A stretch of DNA of 64,000 nt from assembly GCF_900111585.1 (NCBI RefSeq), contig NZ_FOHI01000003.1, positions 124,001 through 188,000 on the forward strand. The letters run 5' to 3'. The DNA is from Nitrosospira multiformis. GTDB lineage: Bacteria > Pseudomonadota > Gammaproteobacteria > Burkholderiales > Nitrosomonadaceae. How positions within the stretch are numbered: the first letter of the stretch is position 1; every line of letters begins with the position of its first letter. Below, piece by piece: positions 46,869 through 56,190 of this stretch. The notes under the pieces were generated by a model, which had not been told where the DNA came from, did not search any database, and was given only the letters and a program-made list of their open reading frames with translations. A program made the position numbers and the translations under genes.

Positions 46869-47950
46869 GCTCCCAGGTGTATTCGGTTGCAAATGTGAAT
46901 TTTGAGTCTCCCCATCCAACTGGCGCTTTGTCGGTAAACTTGCTTTCCGGGGAGGAAGTTAAGCGATGGGATGCTTTCGTATTGAGCTGCCGGGAAGCGA
47001 CCTTCTTTCACCGGGCAGGTTGGCAAACTGTCATTGAACGTGCCTTTGGTCATAAAACCTGGTTCCTTTACGCGGAATCCGGAGGGGAAATTCAGGGCGT
47101 GCTTCCCCTGGCGGAGATCAATAGCCGTTTATTTGGTCATTCACTGAGTTCGCTGCCCTTCTGCGTGTATGGGGGAATTGCTGCCAATTCACAAGCTGTC
47201 CGGGATGAGCTGGATAGATCCGCCCAGAAGCTGGCCCAAGAGTTGCAAGTAGACTATCTCGAATACAGGAATCTGAAACCCCATCACGCCGACTGGCACG
47301 GAAAGGACCTTTATGTCACCTTTCGCAAGGAGATAGCGTCCGAAGTTGAGCAGAACATGAGTGCCATTCCACGCAAGCAGCGGGCAATGGTGCGAAAAGG
47401 TATCAAGGCAGGACTGGAAAGTGTCGTTGATCAGGATATAGAACGCTTTTTTTCAGCTTATTCTGCCAGCGTGCATCGCCTTGGCACTCCGGTTTTTTCG
47501 AGGAAGTATTTCCGCCTGCTCAAAGAAGTGTTTGCGGAAGATTGCGAACTGATGATAATCGTAAAGGAAAACCGCACCATCTCCGCGGTGATGAGCTTTT
47601 ATTTTCGGGACGAAGTCTTGCCCTACTATGGAGGCGGTACCGGGGAAGCGCGCGAGGTGGCGGGAAATGATTTCATGTATTGGGAACTGATGCGCCGGGC
47701 GTGCGAAAAGGGGTGCAAGGTTTTTGATTTCGGACGCAGCAAACGCGGGTCGGGATCTTTCGATTTCAAGAAGAACTGGGGATTTGAACCGCAGCCCTTG
47801 CACTATGAGTATCAACTCTATCAGGCAAAGGAAGTGCCGGATCATAATCCTCTCAATCCCAAGTATCGGCTCTTTATCAAAGCCTGGCAGAAACTGCCGC
47901 TGGGGCTGGCAAACCTCGTCGGTCCGCACATCGTAAGAAATCTGGGCTAG
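46865..47950 (+). CDS. XrtA-associated FemAB/GNAT-fold protein (TIGR03019 type)
   Basis: A 361-residue FemAB-like acyltransferase-fold protein whose ATG overlaps the deacetylase stop by four bases. Typical features are WDAFVLSCREATFFHRAGWQTVIERAFGH, LPLAEINSRLFGHSLSSLPF, RKQRAMVRKGIKAGLE, YYGGGTGEAREVAGNDFMYWELMRRACEKG and FDFGRSKRGSGSFDFKKNWGFEPQPL. Related proteins are found only in exosortase-A loci. The acceptor may be the polymer or a lipid-linked intermediate; this is not known. Confidence 0.91.
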   Translation: MSSQVYSVANVNFESPHPTGALSVNLLSGEEVKRWDAFVLSCREATFFHRAGWQTVIERAFGHKTWFLYAESGGEIQGVLPLAEINSRLFGHSLSSLPFCVYGGIAANSQAVRDELDRSAQKLAQELQVDYLEYRNLKPHHADWHGKDLYVTFRKEIASEVEQNMSAIPRKQRAMVRKGIKAGLESVVDQDIERFFSAYSASVHRLGTPVFSRKYFRLLKEVFAEDCELMIIVKENRTISAVMSFYFRDEVLPYYGGGTGEAREVAGNDFMYWELMRRACEKGCKVFDFGRSKRGSGSFDFKKNWGFEPQPLHYEYQLYQAKEVPDHNPLNPKYRLFIKAWQKLPLGLANLVGPHIVRNLG

Positions 47951-47954
47951 ATTC

Positions 47955-49160
47955 ATGCGCGAATTGCTTTATCTGGTCCATCGAATTCCTTATCCCCCGA
48001 ATAAGGGAGACAAGATCCGGTCCTATCATCTGCTGGAGCATCTGGCACAACACCACCGCGTCCATCTTGGCACCTTTATCGATGATGAGGGGGACTGGAA
48101 ATATATCGAGAAAGTAAGAAGTCTCTGCGGGGAAACCTGTTTCATCAACCTCCATCCAGGGATGGCCAGGGTGGGAAGCCTTTCGGGATTGCTTTGCGGG
48201 AAACCCCTTACCCTTCCCTACTACTGGAACTCGCGTCTGCAAGCATGGGTAAATCATGTACTTGGCACAAGACCTGTTGAGAATATCCTGATCTTTTCCT
48301 CAGGAATGGCGCAATATGTAAGCCGTGTGCGCCATATCCGCCGGATTATCGATTTTGTCGATATCGATTCGGACAAGTGGATGCAATATTCGACGTCAGC
48401 AGGCTGGCCGATGAACTGGATATACCGAAGAGAATCGAGATTGCTGCTGGGCTATGAAAAGGAGATCGCGCGTGCATTCGACAGCGCCACATTCGTCTCC
48501 GAGACAGAAGCCAACCTGTTTCACCAATTGCTACCCGAAGCTGCTGCAAAAGTGACTCACTTCAATAACGGCGTCGATGCCAATTATTTTTCACCGCAAA
48601 ATAGCTATCCCAATCCGTATCCGGAGGGGAAGCGCATTCTTGTGTTCACTGGCGCAATGGATTATCGGGCCAATGTTGACGCAGTTGTCTGGTTTGCACG
48701 GTCTGTTTTTCCGGCGATCCGTGCGAAACTGCCGAAAGTCGAATTCTATATTGTCGGAGCGCGCCCATCCGATGCCGTAGCAGCTCTCGCCGCATTTCCG
48801 GGCATCAGGGTAACGGGATTCGTGTCCGACGTCCGGCCCTATCTGGCGCACGCCTCGCTGGTGGTGGCGCCGTTGCGCATTGCGCGTGGAATACAGAACA
48901 AAGTCCTGGAGGCAATGGCCATGGAGAAAATTGTCATAGCTTCTCCATCAGCTGCGGAAGGCATTCGCGCGCGAAGGGAGGAGGAACTGGTGGTTGCCCT
49001 TGATGAACAGGACTTTGCTCATCGGGTTATCTCCTTTCTCCAGAACGGCGCGCATCCTGGAATTTGTCGAGCTGCCAGAGTGCGCGTGCTGGAAGATTAC
49101 AGTTGGAAAAATGGTTTGGGACGTATCGACAGACTCCTGTCACAACCCCAGGCAGTTTAG
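47955..49160 (+). CDS. XrtA-associated GT4-type glycosyltransferase (TIGR03087 type)
   Basis: A 401-residue glycosyltransferase of the GT-B fold, starting 4 bases after the FemAB-like gene. The N-terminal opening RELLYLVHRIPYPPNKGDKIRSYHLLEHLAQ and the segment NYFSPQNSYPNPYPEGKRILVFTGAMDYRANVDAVVWFA are typical of sugar transferases of PEP-CTERM/EpsH1 loci. The donor-binding C-terminal half has VEFYIVGARPSDAV, IRVTGFVSDVRPYLAHASLVVAPLRIARGIQNKVLEAMAM with the conserved E. The sugar and acceptor cannot be told from the sequence. Confidence 0.92.
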   Translation: MRELLYLVHRIPYPPNKGDKIRSYHLLEHLAQHHRVHLGTFIDDEGDWKYIEKVRSLCGETCFINLHPGMARVGSLSGLLCGKPLTLPYYWNSRLQAWVNHVLGTRPVENILIFSSGMAQYVSRVRHIRRIIDFVDIDSDKWMQYSTSAGWPMNWIYRRESRLLLGYEKEIARAFDSATFVSETEANLFHQLLPEAAAKVTHFNNGVDANYFSPQNSYPNPYPEGKRILVFTGAMDYRANVDAVVWFARSVFPAIRAKLPKVEFYIVGARPSDAVAALAAFPGIRVTGFVSDVRPYLAHASLVVAPLRIARGIQNKVLEAMAMEKIVIASPSAAEGIRARREEELVVALDEQDFAHRVISFLQNGAHPGICRAARVRVLEDYSWKNGLGRIDRLLSQPQAV

Positions 49161-49214
49161 GCAGAATTCCTTGTACTACCATTGGCAGAGACAATTTCGA
49201 GTGGAGCGATGCAT

Positions 49215-50807
49215 ATGAATGCAGGAGTCCGCCAGGGCATCGCCCCGGACCCCTCACTGGCACTGGAGCATGAGGGGTTGAAAGCAGGCGCTCTGCTTAC
49301 GCTCGCGGTCATTGCGGGAATTCTCCTTGCTTATCATGAGACTACCTGGTCCATGATTTCTACCTGGGCCAGATCGGATACGTTTGCTCATGGGTTTCTG
49401 ATCTTTCCGTTCAGCGGTTATCTGATCTGGGGGCAGCGCAAGTATCTCACCACTCTTTTTGCGCGTCCCAATCCCAAAGTTCTGTTCGTGCTTGCGATTC
49501 TCGGTTTCAGCTGGCTTCTGGGAATACTGGCAAGTGTGCAGGTATTTGCGCAATTCATGGTGATAGCGATGATTTCCGCCGCTGTCTGGGCAATCCTGGG
49601 AAATCAGATAGCATGGGCGCTGGCCTTTCCATTAGCCTACCTCCTGCTCGCCGTACCTTTTGGCGACGCATTCATACCGCCACTGATAAACTTTACAGCG
49701 GACTTTACCGTAACAGCGCTTCAGCTGACTGGAATTCCTGTCTATCGCGAAGGCAATTTTTTTACCATTCCCAGCGGCAATTGGTCCGTGGTTGAAGCCT
49801 GCAGCGGGCTGCGCTACCTGATTGCATCCTTTACGCTGGGAACCCTTTACGCATACCTGACCTATCGGAGCCTCACCCGTCGGCTGATATTTATTGCCCT
49901 GTCTCTGATCGTACCGATCCTTGCCAATGGTATCCGCGCCTATCTGATTGTAATGACCGGCCACCTGAGCGATATGCAGCTCGCTGTGGGCATCGACCAC
50001 CTGATTTACGGATGGGTATTCTTTGGCTTTGTGATGTTGGTGCTATTCTGGATCGGATCTTTCTGGCGCGAAGATGAGAACAGGTTTGATAGCATCGGCT
50101 TCACAGCACAGGTCTCAACGGGAAATAACCGCGGTCCAGGGGGGGATTCCACCTTGATAAGGACAATTTTCACTGCCGTCGCGGTTTTAACCATAGCCGT
50201 CATCTGGCCGATATACGCGGAGTGGCTGGAAAGGAAGATTTCCTACGGTACGGAAGAAGTGGAAATCCATATCTTCGATGCGTCCGGCAAATGGCAAGGT
50301 AGCCCGGAACACCTTTCCGACTGGAAACCCATATACACGGGTTCGACTGCTCAGTTCCTGAGAAATTACCGGAATAACGGACAGTCGGTAGATCTTTACA
50401 TCAGTTATTACCGCGATCAGAAGCAAGGTGCTGAACTGATCAATTCTGAAAATGTGCTGGCGGCGGGAAAGGGATCAAAATGGCATGAGGCTGGCGAAGA
50501 TATGCGCAGAATCTTCCTTGGTTCGCAGGAAGAAATCGTCAAACAGAACCGGTTGCGCTCCTCTTCGGCATCGCTGCTTGTGTGGCGATGGTATTGGGTA
50601 GGGGGTGAGGAGACCGCAAATCCATATTGGGCAAAGTTTATGCTGGCCAGGAATAAGCTTCTAGGGAGAGGCGACGATGCAGCTGAGCTCATTGTGGCAA
50701 CACGATACGAGGGTAGCGTCGATGAAGCAGCTTCAGTGCTCCAGGATTTTATTATGGATAGCGCGCCGGCAATAACGGGTGCACTTCGAAATGCAGCAAA
50801 TCGTTAG
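49215..50807 (+). CDS. xrtA: Exosortase A fused to an EpsI-type domain
   Basis: Exosortase A is a polytopic membrane transpeptidase-like enzyme that sorts proteins with a C-terminal PEP-CTERM signal. The 530-residue product (start at ATG 49215, with GTGGAG 8-13 bases upstream) has about eight transmembrane helices in residues 20-300. The catalytic residues are the Cys of VEACSGLRYL, the Arg of NGIRAYLIVMTGHLS and the His of GIDHLIYGW. From about 310 on, after another helix, comes an extracytoplasmic EpsI/DUF3485-like domain (YEEVEIH, LYISYYRDQKQGAELINSENV, RLRSSSASLLVWRWYWVGG). The domain order matches the classic EpsH/XrtA. No PEP-CTERM substrate is coded in the window. Confidence 0.94.
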   Translation: MNAGVRQGIAPDPSLALEHEGLKAGALLTLAVIAGILLAYHETTWSMISTWARSDTFAHGFLIFPFSGYLIWGQRKYLTTLFARPNPKVLFVLAILGFSWLLGILASVQVFAQFMVIAMISAAVWAILGNQIAWALAFPLAYLLLAVPFGDAFIPPLINFTADFTVTALQLTGIPVYREGNFFTIPSGNWSVVEACSGLRYLIASFTLGTLYAYLTYRSLTRRLIFIALSLIVPILANGIRAYLIVMTGHLSDMQLAVGIDHLIYGWVFFGFVMLVLFWIGSFWREDENRFDSIGFTAQVSTGNNRGPGGDSTLIRTIFTAVAVLTIAVIWPIYAEWLERKISYGTEEVEIHIFDASGKWQGSPEHLSDWKPIYTGSTAQFLRNYRNNGQSVDLYISYYRDQKQGAELINSENVLAAGKGSKWHEAGEDMRRIFLGSQEEIVKQNRLRSSSASLLVWRWYWVGGEETANPYWAKFMLARNKLLGRGDDAAELIVATRYEGSVDEAASVLQDFIMDSAPAITGALRNAANR

Positions 50808-51996
50808 CGAGCGGCTGCGGTTGAATCCGGCGGAACACGTCAAGCGGCCCCCTCTCATTGCTCACGTGATTTATCATCTGGGGGTGGGGGGGCTGGAAAA
50901 TGGCGTGGTCAATCTCATCAATCATATTCCGGCGGATCGCTACCGGCATGCCATAGTTTGCCTGAAGGGGTATTCGGACTTCAGGAGCAGGATTGTCAGC
51001 GAAGACGTGGAGGTTATCGCGTTGAACAAGCGCGATGGACATGATTTTAAGCTTTATATCGATCTTTTCAGAGCGCTTAGGCGCTTGAAGCCCGACATCG
51101 TGCATACCCGTAATCTGGCCGCCATGGAAGGTCAGGTGATTGCAGCCCTTGCGGGAGCGCGGGCAAGGGTACATGGCGAACATGGGCGGGATATGTTCGA
51201 CCTGCATGGCAGAAACCACAAATATAATTTATTGAGAAAAGCCATTCGTCCATTTGTAGACCACTTCATTACCGTCAGCAGGGATCTCGAAAGCTGGCTG
51301 GTCGATACGGTACGGGCAGCGCCGCATCGCATCAATCAAATCTACAATGGCGTAGACAGCCGGCGCTTTTATCCGCGTAAAAGCACATCCTTGAAGAACA
51401 ATATGGTTCAGGGAGCGGTTCCGGGATTTTTCAGGGAAGATACATTTGTCATTGGCAGTGTCGGACGCATGGCAGATGTGAAGAATTACTGCGGCCTGAT
51501 AGAAGCATTTTTACTTTTGCTGAAGGAAATGCCTGCCGCTCACGAAAGGCTTCGGTTATTGATTGTCGGGGCGGGGAGTACTCGGCAGCGTTGTATTGAA
51601 AAGGTGCGTGAAGCGGGAGTCGAAGGACTTGTCTGGTTTCCCGGTGAACGGGACGACATCCCTGAACTTATGCGCAGCATGGATCTGTTTGTGCTTCCTT
51701 CGCTCGGAGAGGGCATTTCCAACACCATTCTCGAGGCTATGTCCACCGGTTTACCCGTCGTCGCAACCCGGGTGGGAGGAAATACGGAACTGGTTGAGGA
51801 AGGCATGACAGGAATGCTGGTCCCGCCAGGATCGGCAACTGCGCTGGCAGGAGCCATACTGGAGTATTACAGAAATCCGGAGCTGTTGATAGAACACGGC
51901 CGCGCCGCCCGAAAGCAGGTCGAGACAAGGTTCAGTATGGAAGCCATGATGTCCGGATATCTTGAAGTCTATGACAAAGTGTTACGTCGGGTGTAA
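50791..51996 (+). CDS. XrtA-associated GT4-type glycosyltransferase (TIGR03088 type)
   Basis: A 401-residue GT-B glycosyltransferase. The N-terminal half has PLIAHVIYHLGVGGLENGVVNLIN and DIVHTRNLAAMEGQVIAALAG. The C-terminal half has IYNGVDSRRFYPR, VIGSVGRMADVKNYCGLIEAF, and the EX7E motif region LPSLGEGISNTILEAMSTGLPVVAT with the conserved glutamates, then GNTELVEEGMTGMLVPPG. The start is the ATG at 50791, overlapping xrtA by 17 bases; a GTG at 50779 is possible. It belongs to the same operon and adds a sugar to the lipid-linked repeat. Confidence 0.93.
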   Translation: MQQIVSERLRLNPAEHVKRPPLIAHVIYHLGVGGLENGVVNLINHIPADRYRHAIVCLKGYSDFRSRIVSEDVEVIALNKRDGHDFKLYIDLFRALRRLKPDIVHTRNLAAMEGQVIAALAGARARVHGEHGRDMFDLHGRNHKYNLLRKAIRPFVDHFITVSRDLESWLVDTVRAAPHRINQIYNGVDSRRFYPRKSTSLKNNMVQGAVPGFFREDTFVIGSVGRMADVKNYCGLIEAFLLLLKEMPAAHERLRLLIVGAGSTRQRCIEKVREAGVEGLVWFPGERDDIPELMRSMDLFVLPSLGEGISNTILEAMSTGLPVVATRVGGNTELVEEGMTGMLVPPGSATALAGAILEYYRNPELLIEHGRAARKQVETRFSMEAMMSGYLEVYDKVLRRV

Positions 51997-52016
51997 CAGG
52001 CGGAAGGAAAAATAAC

Positions 52017-53960
52017 ATGTGCGGAATTGTGGGCCTGTTCGATACTCGCGGCAAAAGATCAATCGACCGGCAATTACTTCTGGGAATAAATCAGGTTCAG
52101 GTACACCGCGGGCCGGATGAAGGAGAAGTTTATATCGAGCCAGGACTGGGTTTTGGTCATCGGCGTCTTTCGATTATGGATGTTTCCAGTGGTCAGCAAC
52201 CGCTTTTCAATGAAGATGGTAGTGTGGTGGTGGTTTTCAACGGCGAAATCTATAACTTCGAGACGCTTGTCAAAGAACTTTCCAGCCTGGGTCACACCTT
52301 CCGGACACATTGTGATACCGAAGTCATTGTTCATGCCTGGGAAGAGTGGGGTGAACGCTGCGTAAACCGCTTCCGCGGCATGTTCGCCTTCGCCTTGTGG
52401 GACCGGAATCAGGAGATCCTGTTTCTCGCGCGAGACCGGCTTGGCATCAAGCCACTCTACTACAGCCTGCTGGATGATGGCACTTTCGTTTTTGCATCAG
52501 AGCTCAAGGGAATTCTTGCCCATCCCGGTTTTATCCGGGATATGGACGTTCATGCTATTGAAGATTATTTTGCCTATGGGTATGTGCCGGAGCCAAAAAC
52601 CATATTCAAACAGGCATATAAGCTTCCTCCGGCGCACACTCTGAAGCTCAGCCGAGGACGAACTGTACCTCAACCTCAATCCTACTGGGATGTTCCGTTT
52701 ACGATACATTCTCCCCTGAGCCTGGAGGAAGCCCGGGAAGAGTTGATTGCTCGACTGCGTGAGTCGGTGAGGGTACATTTGATGACCGAAGTGCCCTTGG
52801 GCGCTTTTCTGTCCGGAGGGGTGGATTCGAGCGCGGTGGTGGCAATGATGGCGGGCCTCATGAATGAACCCGTCAATACCTGCTCCATTTCTTTTGGCGA
52901 TCCTGCTTTCAACGAATCTCAATATGCGCAAAAGGTGGCGGACCGCTATCATACGCATCATCAGGTAGGTCAGGTTGACCAGGACGATTTCGACCTGATA
53001 GACCGGTTGGCTTCACTGTATGACGAGCCCTTCGCGGATAGTTCGGCCATGCCTACCTACCGGGTTTGTCAACTGGCCAGGAAACGGGTCACTGTTGTCT
53101 TATCAGGGGATGGGGGTGACGAAAATCTCGCAGGCTATCGTCGTTACCGCTGGCACCTCTACGAGGAGAGAATGCGATCCACTTTGCCGTTGGGGCTTCG
53201 CAAACCCCTGTTCGGCCTGCTCGGGAATCTGTATCCCAAAGCGGATTGGGCGCCGAAAGTTTTGCGTGCAAAATCTACTCTTGAAGCTCTCGCGAGAGAT
53301 TCTGTGGAAGGCTATTTTCACAGTGTTTCGATCATGAAAGACGGCATGAGGCGCCGGTTGTTCAGCGAATCCTTCAAGCGTGAGCTTCAGGGGTATGGAG
53401 CAGTGGAGATCCTGCGCAGGCATGCGGATAAATGTCCGGTGACAGATCCTCTTTCTCGTGTTCAATACCTGGATATGAAAACATACCTGGTGGGCGATAT
53501 TCTTACCAAGGTAGACCGTGCAAGCATGGCACATTCCCTGGAAGTACGCGTGCCCCTGCTGGATCACGAACTGGTCGAATGGATATCGGGACTTCCCGCA
53601 TCCATCAAACTGCGCGGGCATGAAGGCAAATATGTATTCAAGAAAGCTCTGGAACCCTACCTGTCAGACGACATTCTTTATCGCGACAAGATGGGATTCT
53701 CGGTTCCGCTCGCAAGCTGGTTTCGCGGCCCCCTGCGGCAGCGGATAAATGATGCGTTGCTCGGACCCGTTCTGGCGGATACGGGGTTCTTCAGTCGCGC
53801 ATTTCTGAGAGAAATGCTGGACCAACACCAGTCGGGGCGGCGCGACTATAGCGCTTCCCTATGGTCGTTGTTGATGTTTGAATCGTTTCTGCGCCACGTG
53901 CTTAATGCTGAGCAAGTGCACACTTCCAGGGAAGGGCTGAAGCTGGTTCATTTTGCGTGA
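52017..53960 (+). CDS. XrtA-associated asparagine synthase-like amidotransferase (TIGR03108 type)
   Basis: A 647-residue class II glutamine amidotransferase plus synthase. The N-terminal domain starts with the nucleophile Cys2 (MCGIVGLFDTRGKRS) and holds VHRGPDEGEVY, GHRRLSIMD and VFNGEIYNF. The C-terminal domain has the PP-loop LSGGVDSSAVVAMMAGL near residue 265 and LSGDGGDENLAGYRRY. AEKVP-like helices and TKVDRASMAHSLEVRVPLLDHELVEW complete it. Such proteins in XrtA loci are thought to amidate a sugar acid in the polymer rather than make free asparagine. It starts 20 bases after the glycosyltransferase. Confidence 0.94.
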   Translation: MCGIVGLFDTRGKRSIDRQLLLGINQVQVHRGPDEGEVYIEPGLGFGHRRLSIMDVSSGQQPLFNEDGSVVVVFNGEIYNFETLVKELSSLGHTFRTHCDTEVIVHAWEEWGERCVNRFRGMFAFALWDRNQEILFLARDRLGIKPLYYSLLDDGTFVFASELKGILAHPGFIRDMDVHAIEDYFAYGYVPEPKTIFKQAYKLPPAHTLKLSRGRTVPQPQSYWDVPFTIHSPLSLEEAREELIARLRESVRVHLMTEVPLGAFLSGGVDSSAVVAMMAGLMNEPVNTCSISFGDPAFNESQYAQKVADRYHTHHQVGQVDQDDFDLIDRLASLYDEPFADSSAMPTYRVCQLARKRVTVVLSGDGGDENLAGYRRYRWHLYEERMRSTLPLGLRKPLFGLLGNLYPKADWAPKVLRAKSTLEALARDSVEGYFHSVSIMKDGMRRRLFSESFKRELQGYGAVEILRRHADKCPVTDPLSRVQYLDMKTYLVGDILTKVDRASMAHSLEVRVPLLDHELVEWISGLPASIKLRGHEGKYVFKKALEPYLSDDILYRDKMGFSVPLASWFRGPLRQRINDALLGPVLADTGFFSRAFLREMLDQHQSGRRDYSASLWSLLMFESFLRHVLNAEQVHTSREGLKLVHFA

Positions 53961-54100
53961 GCAGGTTGTGGCGGAATCGAGATTCGTCAGCAGATCGGGG
54001 CAGAAGGGGAAATCCTGTGACAGAAGCGTTCCAGATCTTTTTGCCCCCTGGCTCATCCTGATCCGATATTCGATAGCCGTTAAATTCCGCGAGTGGCCCG

Positions 54101-55063
54101 ATGCTGGATGTATTCCTTACTGTTGACGTCGAGGTATGGTGCAATGGCTGGGAGGATCTCGACGCCAAATTCCCGGGAGCGTTCCGGAGATATATCTATG
54201 GTCCTACCCGTAAAGGGGATTATGGCCTGCCGTACCAGTTGCGCCAGTTGCGGGACTACGGATTGACCGGGGTATTTTTTGTTGAACCCCTGTTCTCGAC
54301 GCGGTTTGGCACTGAGCCGCTGGTGGAAATTCTTGGCCTCATTCGGGAAGAAGGTCATGAAATACAGCTTCATCTCCATACCGAATGGGTAGATGAATCA
54401 AACCAGCCATTGCTCGACAATGTGAGCCGCAAAAGACAGTATCTGCGCTATTTTTCACTGGAAGAACAAACAATCTTGATACAGGCAGGAGCGCTGTTGA
54501 TCGAATCAGCAGGAGCGCCGCGTGTAAACGCGTTTCGTGCGGGAGGTTTTGGCTTCAACCGGGATACATTGCGCGCCCTGAATGCAAACCAGATCGCTTT
54601 CGATAGCAGTTACAACGCCAGCATGCTTGGACAAGATAGCGGTATCAGTCCTGAAATGCCACTGGTGGAGCCCCTCGAATGCGAAGGTGTGTACGAATAT
54701 CCGATGACGGTCTTCGACGGGGGCTTGGGCGGATTGCGGCATGCCCAGTTGACTGCATGTTCGTATCAGGAGATGGAGGGCCTTCTCTGGCAGTCGCTGG
54801 AGTCCGGACGTAAAGCTTTTGTTATCCTGTCGCACAATTTCGAATTGCTCAATCCGGGGATGGACCGTCCGGATGAAATTGTAATAGAGCGTTTTCATAA
54901 ACTTTGCTCTTTCCTTGATCGGCACCGGGATTGCTTTCGCGTACGTGGTTTTCATGGCCTGATGCCTGTGTCTGTTCCCCTGCAACCCGCTCCGCTCACC
55001 TCACCGGTCTGGAAAACGGGATTCAGAATCCTCGAGCAGGGTTTGCTCAGGAGGCTTCGTTGA
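54101..55063 (+). CDS. Polysaccharide deacetylase-like (NodB-fold) protein
   Basis: A 320-residue cytoplasmic protein with a NodB-like TIM barrel. It opens with LDVFLTVDVEVWCNG, has a loop TGVFFVEPLFSTRFG and the zinc motif HEIQLHLHTEW (H-x-H). Later come NAFRAGGFGFNRDTLRAL, FDSSYNASMLGQ and FVILSHNFELLNPG. The pattern matches the deacetylase-like proteins near exosortase loci, but the family's HSxxH metal motif is altered, so activity is uncertain. It is 140 bases after the amidotransferase. Its stop overlaps the next gene's TTG start. Confidence 0.82.
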   Translation: MLDVFLTVDVEVWCNGWEDLDAKFPGAFRRYIYGPTRKGDYGLPYQLRQLRDYGLTGVFFVEPLFSTRFGTEPLVEILGLIREEGHEIQLHLHTEWVDESNQPLLDNVSRKRQYLRYFSLEEQTILIQAGALLIESAGAPRVNAFRAGGFGFNRDTLRALNANQIAFDSSYNASMLGQDSGISPEMPLVEPLECEGVYEYPMTVFDGGLGGLRHAQLTACSYQEMEGLLWQSLESGRKAFVILSHNFELLNPGMDRPDEIVIERFHKLCSFLDRHRDCFRVRGFHGLMPVSVPLQPAPLTSPVWKTGFRILEQGLLRRLR

Positions 55064-56001
55064 ATCAGACATGGCATTGTCAACAGGTGCCGATAAAGAT
55101 ACAACTGGGTGACAAGACCTTGATAGCTCCAAGGTTATGGTTGCAGGTGCGGGAAGCGGGACTTGACGATGAAGCACCCCCTGTAGCTGAGCCAATAGCG
55201 CCCGCTGATCCCCTCCATGAAGGAAGCCAGGGCTTCCTGCTCAGATCGCTGCGCGTCACCGGACCACAGCCCGTGCTACGACGGCAGGGCGCTTATCTGT
55301 GTTATGTGCCCGCCCAGTATCCCCGCTATTACATCGATATGCAGCAGTCGTTTGCGGAATACAAGAGCAAGTTTTCCTCCAAGACACGCTCGACTATCAG
55401 CCGCAAAATACGGAAGTACACAGAGCATTGCGGTGGCAGTATCTCTTGGAGAGCCTACAGGTCTCCTGGCGAAATGGCCGAATTCTTTCGGCTGGCCCGC
55501 ACTGTGTCCAGAACAACTTACCAGGAAAGATTGCTCGACGCGGGGCTGCCTGATTCCGCAGAATTCTGCGAGCAGATGGAGCGGCTGGCTCAACAGGAGC
55601 GCGTTCGCGCGTTCCTTCTTTTCCATGAGGATAGGCCCGTCTCATATCTTTACTGTCCGATATCAAATGGGATCGTACTCTACGCATATCTCGGATACCA
55701 TCCGGACTATATGAATTTTTCGGTAGGCACGATTCTGCAATGGCTTGCTTTGGAGTACCTGTTCGACGAAAAAACTTTCCGCTTGTTTGATTTCACCGAG
55801 GGACAGTCAGAGCATAAAAAACTGTTTGCCACTGACAGTGTTCAGTGTGCCAACGTCTTTTTTGTTCGGGCTAACATGCGTAACATGTGCCTGCTCCAGG
55901 CGCAAAGGGCAGTTGATCATTTCAGTAAATTTACGGGTGACAAAATGGAACAGCTAGGTATCAAGGCGTCCCTGAAACGGCTGATACGATCAGGAAGATA
56001 G
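55060..56001 (+). CDS. GNAT/FemAB-fold acyltransferase-like protein
   Basis: A 313-residue protein with a GNAT/FemAB core: FAEYKSKFSSKTRSTISRKIRKY, then FFRLARTVSRTTYQERLLDAGLP, RVRAFLLFHEDRPVSYLYCPISNGIVLYAYLGYHPDYMNFSVG and FRLFDFTEGQSEHKKLFATDS. The frame is open far upstream, inside the deacetylase-like gene. The TTG at 55060 is chosen because CAGGAGG at 55047-55053 is an excellent ribosome site and TTGA overlaps the upstream stop. The pair therefore looks translationally coupled. The acyl donor and acceptor are unknown. In this setting it may decorate the exopolysaccharide. Confidence 0.83.
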   Translation: MNQTWHCQQVPIKIQLGDKTLIAPRLWLQVREAGLDDEAPPVAEPIAPADPLHEGSQGFLLRSLRVTGPQPVLRRQGAYLCYVPAQYPRYYIDMQQSFAEYKSKFSSKTRSTISRKIRKYTEHCGGSISWRAYRSPGEMAEFFRLARTVSRTTYQERLLDAGLPDSAEFCEQMERLAQQERVRAFLLFHEDRPVSYLYCPISNGIVLYAYLGYHPDYMNFSVGTILQWLALEYLFDEKTFRLFDFTEGQSEHKKLFATDSVQCANVFFVRANMRNMCLLQAQRAVDHFSKFTGDKMEQLGIKASLKRLIRSGR

Positions 56002-56190
56002 TTTTTACAGGGGACGGAAATGTGTGCTTCGGCGCTTAATGATCTCATAACTGCTGACTCTCATTGACGCGGCAGCATGCGAATGCGGATAGCACGCTTG
56101 TTCTCCGGAAAAATAAATGAGATGCCATCCAATGTCCGTACCGTTCTATTGAATTTAAAGTTCACGCTATAAATCGACGTTGTTCAGATC

